Of a stretch of DNA of 5,442 nucleotides, positions 1 to 5,442 are shown piece by piece. Every line of letters begins with the position of its first letter. The stretch's first letter is position 1. The position numbers and the translations under genes are program-made. The stretch lies in assembly GCA_902796455.1 (NCBI GenBank), contig CADBPH010000324.1, positions 1-5,442 of the forward strand, given 5' to 3'. The notes beneath the pieces are model-generated. The model was not told the DNA's origin. It ran no database searches and was given only the letters and a program-made list of their open reading frames with translations. This DNA is from an uncultured Bacteroidia bacterium (GTDB lineage Bacteria; Bacteroidota; Bacteroidia; Bacteroidales; UBA932).

Positions 1-894
1 ACGGTGTTTGAAGCACTGCATAAACCGGGCGGCGTGCTGGAATACGGGATCCCGGAATTCCGTCTCCCCAAGGAAAAAGTGCTGAAGAAGGAGATTGACG
101 AAGTGCGGGCACTGGGCGTCAAGATAGAGTGCGACGTGATTATCGGTCGTACCGTGACAATTGACCAGTTGATGGACCAGGAGGGATTTGAGGCAGTGTT
201 CGTGGGTACCGGCGCCGGTCTCCCGCGATTCATGGGCATCCCCGGTGAAAACTATAACGGTGTTTTCTCTGCCAATGAATTCCTGACCCGCAACAACCTC
301 ATGAAGGCCTATCGGGAAGATTATCTGACCCCGATCCACACCGGCCGGCGGGTTTGCGTCGTCGGCGGCGGCAACGTGGCCATGGATGCCGCCCGTACGG
401 CACTGCGGCTGGGTGCGGAAACCACCATCGTATACCGGCGCACCGAAGTGGAGCTTCCTGCCCGGAAGGAGGAAGTGCACCACGCCAAAGAGGAAGGCAT
501 CGCGTTCCGGATGCTGACCAATCCGGTTGAAATTCTCGGGGACGAACGCGGCTGGGTACGTGCCATCAAATGTGTGCGCATGGAACTCGGTGAGCCGGAC
601 GAAAGCGGGCGGCGCAGTCCGGTCGTCATCCCCGGCAGCGAATTCGAGATACCGGCCGACACCGTGATCATGGCCTTGGGAACATCTCCTAATCCGTTGA
701 TTGCCAAGACGACGGAAGGTCTGGAAACCACGCGGCGCGGTGGTCTCGTTGCCGACGAGGCCGGTGCGACGACGCGTCCGGGCATCTTCGCCGGCGGCGA
801 TGCCGTCACTGGCGCTGCAACGGTCATCCTCGCGATGGGTGCAGGCCGTAAGGCCGCTGCAGCAATTGATGCGTATCTTCGGTCAAAAGAATAA
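1..894 (+). CDS. gltA: NADPH-dependent glutamate synthase (GltA/GltD/NfnB-type flavoprotein), 5'-truncated by the window
   Basis: This is the C-terminal 297 residues of a cytosolic FAD- and NADPH-binding oxidoreductase of the glutamate synthase small-subunit family. The frame is open from base 1 and full-length members run about 460-490 residues, so roughly the first 165-190 residues are outside the window, including the N-terminal Fe-S cysteines and the first FAD dinucleotide fold. The visible part opens on the family motif TVFEALHKPGGVLEYGIPEF. It then has GTGAG at residues 69-73, the NADPH Rossmann motif GGGNVAMDAAR from residue 122, YRR at 145-147 (expected to contact the NADPH 2'-phosphate), and the C-terminal FAD motif GIFAGGDAVTGAATV from residue 261. 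In this family the protein moves electrons from NADPH to a partner for glutamate synthesis, or acts as the NfnB subunit of electron-bifurcating ferredoxin:NADP+ oxidoreductase. Without the upstream neighbour I cannot tell these apart. The family call is very secure; the pathway is not. It ends 25 bases before the GH2 gene. Confidence 0.93.
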   Translation, partial: TVFEALHKPGGVLEYGIPEFRLPKEKVLKKEIDEVRALGVKIECDVIIGRTVTIDQLMDQEGFEAVFVGTGAGLPRFMGIPGENYNGVFSANEFLTRNNLMKAYREDYLTPIHTGRRVCVVGGGNVAMDAARTALRLGAETTIVYRRTEVELPARKEEVHHAKEEGIAFRMLTNPVEILGDERGWVRAIKCVRMELGEPDESGRRSPVVIPGSEFEIPADTVIMALGTSPNPLIAKTTEGLETTRRGGLVADEAGATTRPGIFAGGDAVTGAATVILAMGAGRKAAAAIDAYLRSKE

Positions 895-919
895 AAAGCC
901 CCGCTCCATTCCCATTTCT
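895..919 (+). other. Short spacer between gltA and the GH2 gene
   Basis: These 25 bases hold no hairpin followed by a T-run and no full promoter. The A-rich run bridging the gltA stop (about 886-899) followed by a pyrimidine-rich stretch up to ATG 920, with no purine-rich Shine-Dalgarno near the start, fits Bacteroidota-type translation initiation. I infer read-through transcription from gltA, although a promoter inside the gltA 3' end cannot be excluded. Confidence 0.5.
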
Positions 920-2803
920 ATGAAACGTATTCTGATTACACTTTCCGCCCTGGGTGTCGCGCTTTGCGCGTTGGCGGCGGAACCGGCCCCGTATGCACAA
1001 ATTACCAATATCGGCGCCCGGACGACCTACTCGCTTAACGGCGGGTGGCGGACGCTGGTGGACCTCTACGAAGAGGGGGCATATAATTACCGCGGCCTTC
1101 CCAAACCGTTGAAACAGACTTTTTTCGTGGACAAGCGTTTCTTTGACGACGAGACGAAACTGGTCGAGTATGATTTCGATGTGGCTCCGCTGTTGCAGGT
1201 CCCCGGCGACTGGAACACGCAGCGGGCCGACTTGTACCGTTATGAAGGAACAGTCTGGTACCGGACCCTTTTCGAGCGTCCGAAACAGCCCGGGAAACGC
1301 TATTTCGTCTACTTCGGCGCAGCCAATTATGCCAGTGTCGCGGGGCTTAACGGCACGATTCTCGGCAAGCATGTCGGCGGCTTCACCCCGTTTAACTATG
1401 AAATTACCGGCCTCCTGCGGGAAGGCTCCAACTCGTTGGTTGTTAAGGTGGATAACCGACGTCATGTGCAGGATGTCCCGACCACGACTTACGATTGGTG
1501 GAATTACGGCGGACTGACCCGCGACGTGCTGATCGTAGAAACGCCCGAAACCTTTATCCGCGACTATTGCATCCGTCTCGCCAAACCCGTTGCTCCCGCT
1601 GACGCCCGGGCCGCGAAGAAAGAGGCAGCCCTGCAGAAGAAACAGGGCGAAGTGATCGAAGGGTGGATTCAGTTGGACGGCCCCCAGGCATCCCAGACCG
1701 TGACGGTTGCGATTCCCGAATTGCAGGCATCGGCCCAGGTCGTTACGGACGAAAAGGGCTTCGCCCGGTTCAGTTTCCGTGCAAAGGTGGCCCGCTGGAG
1801 CCCGGAGAATCCCAAACTGTACGAAGTCAAGCTTTCGACCCAGACGGACGAGATGACGGACCGGGTGGGTTTCCGGATCATTGAAGCGCGCGGCAACGAA
1901 CTCTGGCTCAATGGGAAGAAGATTTTCTGCCGCGGGATTTGCATCCACGAGGAGAAGCCCCTGGGCGGAGGCGGCCGCTCTTGTACCGAAGAAGATGCCC
2001 GGACGCTGTTGGGTTGGGTGAAGGAACTGAACGGCAATTTCGTCCGCCTGGCGCATTACCCCCACAACGAAACGATGATCCGTACGGCCGAAGAAATGGG
2101 AATCATGGTGTGGAGTGAAATCCCGGTATACTGGCACATCGACTGGAACAATCCGGATACCTATGCGAATGCCGTGAACCAGCTCACCGAGAACATTACC
2201 CGCGACCGGAACCGGGCCAATATCATCATCTGGAGCGTGGCCAATGAGACCCCGCTGGTCCCCGGCCGCCTCGAATTCCTGACCGGCCTGATCGACAAGG
2301 CACATGAACTGGATCCTTCCCGGCTCGTGAGTGCGGCCATGGAGAAGGAATATATTGACAAGCAAACGGTTACATGCAACGATCCCCTGGCCGAGAAAGT
2401 CGATCTGATGAGTTTCAACCAGTACATCGGCTGGTATGACGGCGACGCGGACAAATGCGACCGGGTCAACTGGACTTTCGCGGTCAAGAAGCCGGTATTC
2501 ATTTCCGAATTCGGCGGCGGGGCGCTTGCCGGCCGCCATGGTGATAAATACCAGCGCTTTACCGAGGAAAATCAGGAGTATCTCTATCAGAAAGCCGTCG
2601 GCATGCTTTCCCGTATCGAAGGATTGGCCGGGACGACCCCTTGGATTCTCAAGGATTTCCGCAGTCCCAAGCGGTTCCTGACCGGGATTCAGGACGACTA
2701 CAACCGGAAAGGACTCGTTTCGGAGACGGGACAGAAAAAGAAAGCTTTCGGGGTGATGCAGAATTGGTATGCCCAGTTGAAGGAGCAGTACGAAGGACGA
2801 TAA
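920..2803 (+). CDS. Secreted glycoside hydrolase family 2, probable beta-glucuronidase
   Basis: This is a complete 627-residue enzyme, close to the 603 residues of E. coli GusA once a signal peptide is allowed for. ATG 920 is chosen because it gives a clean Sec signal (MKR, then a hydrophobic stretch to about residue 18, cleavage near ALA/A at 19-20); upstream codons in the same frame only extend into the previous gene. C16 is not in a good lipobox, so a periplasmic or secreted soluble enzyme is more likely than a lipoprotein. Domain order is jelly-roll sugar-binding (about 30-205), Ig-like sandwich (about 207-315) and TIM barrel (about 317-625). Catalysis is expected from E443 (acid/base, in WSVANE) and E530 (nucleophile, in FISEFGGG). 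Glucuronidase-type residues present are D192, H343, Y502 and Y506 (NQYIGWY), W575, and the carboxylate-binding pair N595/K597 (NRKG). The long active-site loop 1 of the E. coli enzyme appears absent. A lysine/alanine-rich charged insert sits at about 222-245. Likely substrates are glucuronides or glucuronate-capped glycans; galacturonidase or another GH2 activity is possible. Confidence 0.92.
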   Translation: MKRILITLSALGVALCALAAEPAPYAQITNIGARTTYSLNGGWRTLVDLYEEGAYNYRGLPKPLKQTFFVDKRFFDDETKLVEYDFDVAPLLQVPGDWNTQRADLYRYEGTVWYRTLFERPKQPGKRYFVYFGAANYASVAGLNGTILGKHVGGFTPFNYEITGLLREGSNSLVVKVDNRRHVQDVPTTTYDWWNYGGLTRDVLIVETPETFIRDYCIRLAKPVAPADARAAKKEAALQKKQGEVIEGWIQLDGPQASQTVTVAIPELQASAQVVTDEKGFARFSFRAKVARWSPENPKLYEVKLSTQTDEMTDRVGFRIIEARGNELWLNGKKIFCRGICIHEEKPLGGGGRSCTEEDARTLLGWVKELNGNFVRLAHYPHNETMIRTAEEMGIMVWSEIPVYWHIDWNNPDTYANAVNQLTENITRDRNRANIIIWSVANETPLVPGRLEFLTGLIDKAHELDPSRLVSAAMEKEYIDKQTVTCNDPLAEKVDLMSFNQYIGWYDGDADKCDRVNWTFAVKKPVFISEFGGGALAGRHGDKYQRFTEENQEYLYQKAVGMLSRIEGLAGTTPWILKDFRSPKRFLTGIQDDYNRKGLVSETGQKKKAFGVMQNWYAQLKEQYEGR

Positions 2804-2815
2804 AAACCGACCGCC

Positions 2816-4564
2816 ATGTTGAAGACGATCCTCCGGCAGGTAAAACAATACAAATGGGCTGCGTTGCTGACCCCGGTGTGGACGACGGCAGAAGTGGTCA
2901 TGGGGGTGCTGATCCCTTATGTAACGGCCTCGATCATCGATAAAGGCATCCAGGCCGGCAATCTGCCCAATGTCTACAAGTACGGGGCGATCATGCTGGG
3001 CATGGCCTTCCTGAGCCTCGTTTTCGGCATTTTGTCCGGGGTATTCGCCTCGTATTCCAGTTCCGGACTGGCGGCGAATCTCCGTGCGGCGATGTACCGC
3101 AATATCCAGCGGTTCTCTTTTTCGGACATCGACAAGTTCTCGACTGCCGGCCTGGTCACGCGGATGACCACGGACGTGAGCAATGTGCAGAATGCCTTCC
3201 AGATGCTGCTCCGGACGTCTTTCCGGGCGCCGCTGAATATGGTATCCGCCCTGCTGATGTGCTTTTTCATCAACGGGCGGCTGTCGGTCATTTTCCTGGT
3301 TGCCATGGTCGTGCTGACCACCTTCCTGACCATCCTAATTACCCGTGCAGCCAAGCTGTTCAAGGAAATTTTCAAGAAATATGACGATTTGAACGGCGTG
3401 GTGCAGGAGAATGTTAGCGCCATCCGCGTCGTGAAGGCCTATGTGCGGGAAGACCACGAGATGAGCAAGTTCGACAAGGCCGCGCTTTCCCTGTACACCC
3501 TGAATGTGAAGGCGGAAAGCCTGATGGCGTTGAACCATCCCGTGATGAACCTGGTCGTGAACGCGAGCATCATTGCCTTGAGCTGGTGGGGTGCGCATTT
3601 CATCGTGGACGGTTCCCTGACGACCGGCCAGCTCACCTCGCTGTTCAGCTACATCATGACCATCCTCGGCGCGCTGATGATGCTGTCGATGATTTTCGTG
3701 CAATTGACCCAGAGTGCGGCCAGCGCTTCCCGGATTGCAGAAGTGATTGACGAGGACCCGGATATGTTCAATCCGGAGGACCCCGTGATGGAGGTGCCGG
3801 ATGGCAGCGTAACATTCGAGCACGTATATTTCTCTTACCGCAGAGGGGGGGATTATGCGCTGGAAGATATTGATTTGCAGATTCGTGCGGGAGAAACTGT
3901 CGGGATCATCGGCGGGACCGGCAGCGGCAAATCCTCGCTGGGAGCCCTGGTCTCCCGCCTGTATGATGTATCCGAGGGCTGTGTGAAAGTGGGCGGCGTG
4001 GACGTGAGGCACTATGACATGCGGGTCCTCCGGACGCAGGTCGCCATGGTCCTGCAGAAAAGCACCCTTTTCAGCGGCACCATTTTGGAAAACCTCCGGT
4101 GGGGCAAGGAAGACGCGACCCGCCAGGAGTGCATCGAGGCCTGCCGGCAGGCCTGTGCGGATGAATTCATCCGGGAATTTCCCGACGGGTACGATACCCG
4201 GATCGAACAAGGGGGCACGAACGTCTCGGGCGGACAGCGGCAGCGTCTGTGCATCGCCAGGGCCTTGTTGAAGAAGCCCAAGGTGCTGGTTCTCGATGAC
4301 GCCACATCGGCCGTCGATACGGCGACGGATGCCCGGATCCGGGAGGCTTTCATGCAGCGCATCCCGGGAACGACGAAGATCATCATTTCGCAGCGGATCC
4401 TCAGCATCAAGGACGCAGACCGGATCATTGTCATGGACAACGGGCGGGTGAATGGATTCGACACCCATGAAAACCTCTTGCGGGACAATGCCATTTACCG
4501 GGATATCTATCAAATGCAGACCTCGGGCGGCGAGGGAGATTTCGACGACCCTTCAAAGAATTGA
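2816..4564 (+). CDS. ABC exporter half-transporter with degenerate catalytic residues (heterodimer subunit A)
   Basis: This 582-residue inner-membrane protein has one exporter-type membrane domain fused to one nucleotide-binding domain, the usual size for an MsbA/MdlB-like half-transporter. Six hydrophobic segments lie at about 15-37, 55-79, 135-152, 156-176, 241-262 and 275-297. The ATPase domain follows from about residue 330: A-loop Y341, Walker A GGTGSGKS at 366-373, Q-loop Q414, signature VSGGQ at 470-474, Walker B VLVLD ending at D494, and D-loop SAVD at 498-501. Two key residues are changed. The catalytic Glu after Walker B is Asp (D495), and the switch His is Gln (Q526, in IIISQR). 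Both are seen in subunits that build the non-hydrolysing site of heterodimeric exporters such as TM287/288. The downstream neighbour, two bases away, is the expected partner. Start 2816 follows the previous stop by 12 bases and has no Shine-Dalgarno. The substrate cannot be read from sequence; drugs, lipids or peptides are typical for the class. Confidence 0.95.
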   Translation: MLKTILRQVKQYKWAALLTPVWTTAEVVMGVLIPYVTASIIDKGIQAGNLPNVYKYGAIMLGMAFLSLVFGILSGVFASYSSSGLAANLRAAMYRNIQRFSFSDIDKFSTAGLVTRMTTDVSNVQNAFQMLLRTSFRAPLNMVSALLMCFFINGRLSVIFLVAMVVLTTFLTILITRAAKLFKEIFKKYDDLNGVVQENVSAIRVVKAYVREDHEMSKFDKAALSLYTLNVKAESLMALNHPVMNLVVNASIIALSWWGAHFIVDGSLTTGQLTSLFSYIMTILGALMMLSMIFVQLTQSAASASRIAEVIDEDPDMFNPEDPVMEVPDGSVTFEHVYFSYRRGGDYALEDIDLQIRAGETVGIIGGTGSGKSSLGALVSRLYDVSEGCVKVGGVDVRHYDMRVLRTQVAMVLQKSTLFSGTILENLRWGKEDATRQECIEACRQACADEFIREFPDGYDTRIEQGGTNVSGGQRQRLCIARALLKKPKVLVLDDATSAVDTATDARIREAFMQRIPGTTKIIISQRILSIKDADRIIVMDNGRVNGFDTHENLLRDNAIYRDIYQMQTSGGEGDFDDPSKN

Positions 4565-4566
4565 CT

Positions 4567-5442
4567 ATGGCACCAGGATTCGGCATGCGCGGCGGTGCGG
4601 ACCGCGGTCTCCGCGGAGGCGGAGCGACATTGAAGGATTTGCGGAACATTGGGACAGTCCGCCGTCTTTTCGCGTTCATTTTCAAGCACTACAAGGTACA
4701 CATCGGGGTCGTCCTCCTCTGCATTGTCATCTCTTCGCTGACATCGCTGGCCTCCTCGCTTTTCACGCGGACACTGATTGACGATTACATCACCCCGATG
4801 CTTTCTTCCCCGACGGTGAACGGCTTGTTCGCCGGGGTGGGCGTCGGGCCGGACTACCGTCCGCTGGCCATCGCCTTGTGCAAACTGGCGGCAATCCTGC
4901 TTGTCGGAATCGCGGCGGGTTATACCTACAATCTGCTGATGATTTTCGTGGGGCAGGGAACGATGAAAAAATTGCGGGAAGATCTCTTCAATCACATGGA
5001 GGATCTGCCCTTGTCCTACTTTGACTCGCATGCGCACGGAGATATTATGTCGGTCTATACCAACGATGTGGACACCCTCCGTCAGGTCATCGGCAACAGT
5101 GTGCCGCGGCTTTTCCAGTCCCTGATCACCATCGCGGCCACATTTGTCAGCATGCTGGTGCTGAGCCTTCCGCTGACCCTGGTCGCGGTCGTGATGGCAT
5201 TCCTGATATTCAAGGTGACGACGGCCCTGGGCAAGGTTTCCCGCAAGTTTTTCACGGCCCGCCAGCAGAACCTCGGCATCGTCAACGGCTTTATCGAAGA
5301 AATGGTTTCCGGACAGCGGGTCGTCAAGGTATACTGCCATGAGGACAAGGCTGTCGAAGCCTTCGATGTCCTGAACGAGAACCTGCGTTCGAGTGTATTC
5401 AACGCGAACAAGATCGGCAATATCATCATGCCGGTCAACGGC
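4567..5442 (+). CDS. ABC exporter half-transporter, partner subunit B, 3'-truncated by the window
   Basis: This frame is open to the end of the window, giving the first 292 residues of a protein expected to be about 600 long. It begins with a Gly/Arg-rich cytosolic tail (MAPGFGMRGG, up to about residue 20), a style seen in the B subunits of paired multidrug exporters. Exporter-type membrane segments follow at about 44-66, 101-127, 182-200 and 202-219, with a fifth starting near 285. Between the first two lies a longer extracytoplasmic stretch (about 70-100). The family intracellular-loop motif LSYFDSHAHGDIMSVYTNDV (149-168) and the second coupling region IEEMVSGQRVVKVYCHED (243-260) are clear. 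The ATPase domain is missing, so its Walker B Glu, switch His and signature cannot be checked. ATG 4567 is preferred because it lies two bases after the previous stop; ATG 4585 (Met7) is a possible alternative and would remove little. Tight coupling to subunit A supports one heterodimeric inner-membrane pump. Confidence 0.93.
   Translation, partial: MAPGFGMRGGADRGLRGGGATLKDLRNIGTVRRLFAFIFKHYKVHIGVVLLCIVISSLTSLASSLFTRTLIDDYITPMLSSPTVNGLFAGVGVGPDYRPLAIALCKLAAILLVGIAAGYTYNLLMIFVGQGTMKKLREDLFNHMEDLPLSYFDSHAHGDIMSVYTNDVDTLRQVIGNSVPRLFQSLITIAATFVSMLVLSLPLTLVAVVMAFLIFKVTTALGKVSRKFFTARQQNLGIVNGFIEEMVSGQRVVKVYCHEDKAVEAFDVLNENLRSSVFNANKIGNIIMPVNG
4602..4616 (+). other. GC-only stem-loop just inside the second ABC gene
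   Basis: Two copies of the self-complementary hexamer CCGCGG (4602-4607 and 4611-4616) flank the triplet TCT. In RNA they can pair as a six-base-pair all-GC stem with a three-base loop, 36 bases past the start codon of subunit B. In DNA the same stretch is two overlapping perfect 10-bp palindromes (4600-4609 and 4609-4618). It lies in the codons of the Gly/Arg-rich N-terminal tail, so it may simply reflect GC-rich Arg and Gly codons. A role in tuning translation of subunit B is possible but only inferred. Confidence 0.35.

Noticed and set aside
874..881. TATCTTCG resembling the Bacteroidota -7 element TAnnTTTG upstream of the GH2 gene
   Set aside because: It matches seven of eight consensus positions, but no TTTG -33 element is found about 19 bases upstream and it lies in gltA coding sequence. 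It is too weak to list as a promoter.
701..919. Upstream in-frame extension of the GH2 gene to base 701
   Set aside because: The extension overlaps the conserved FAD-binding C-terminus of gltA in another frame, and it would bury the Sec signal peptide that begins at ATG 920.
920..982. Lipoprotein signal at Cys16 of the GH2 enzyme
   Set aside because: The residue before the Cys is Leu, not Gly, Ala or Ser, and a good ALA/A type I cleavage site follows immediately, so signal peptidase I processing is more likely.
824..2848. Very long minus-strand open frame opposite the GH2 gene
   Set aside because: The plus strand encodes an unmistakable GH2 enzyme with all catalytic motifs. The antisense product shows no recognisable domain or signal, and GC-rich codon use commonly keeps the opposite strand open.
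3335..4513. Long minus-strand open frame opposite the ATPase domain of exporter subunit A
   Set aside because: It is fully covered by conserved ABC motifs on the plus strand. The antisense protein is a low-complexity His/Asp/Gly-rich translation typical of a shadow.
4510..5340. Minus-strand open frame opposite exporter subunit B
   Set aside because: The plus strand carries a clear ABC membrane domain continuing past the window. The antisense product is Gln/His/Arg-rich with no motif.

Overview
The window holds four co-directional plus-strand genes packed almost without spacers: the 3' part of an NADPH-dependent glutamate synthase small-subunit type flavoprotein (1-894), a complete secreted glycoside hydrolase family 2 enzyme of beta-glucuronidase type (920-2803), a complete ABC exporter half-transporter (2816-4564), and the 5' part of a second ABC exporter half-transporter (4567 to the window end). 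The gaps are 25, 12 and 2 bases. There is no gene-free stretch over 300 bases, and I see no RNA gene, CRISPR array, insertion sequence, integrase or factor-independent terminator.

The organism is most likely a gut-type member of the Bacteroidota. None of the three visible start codons has a Shine-Dalgarno sequence at working distance. The GH2 enzyme is a Sec-exported glycosidase of a kind common in Bacteroidales. The gltA-type flavoprotein is typical of anaerobes. The DNA is clearly GC-rich (by eye, mid to upper fifties percent), which points to a high-GC lineage such as Alistipes/Rikenellaceae rather than Bacteroides itself. This placement is inference from style, not from a marker gene.

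The two ABC genes read as one heterodimeric exporter. The first subunit has intact Walker A and signature motifs but carries Asp where the catalytic Glu should follow Walker B (D495), and Gln where the switch His should be (Q526). This is the hallmark of the subunit that forms the degenerate ATP site in TM287/288-, BmrCD- and LmrCD-like pairs. Its partner begins two bases downstream, but its nucleotide-binding domain lies beyond the window.

The GH2 enzyme keeps the residues that distinguish glucuronidases from other GH2 enzymes (an Asn-x-Lys pair at N595/K597, tyrosines 502 and 506, Asp192) along with the catalytic pair E443/E530. It departs from the E. coli and human enzymes at one further active-site position. 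Close packing suggests cotranscription, but no shared pathway linking redox flavoprotein, glycosidase and exporter is evident. I found no strong case for a novel system. The most informative points are the asymmetric exporter and the substrate-defining residues of the GH2 enzyme.
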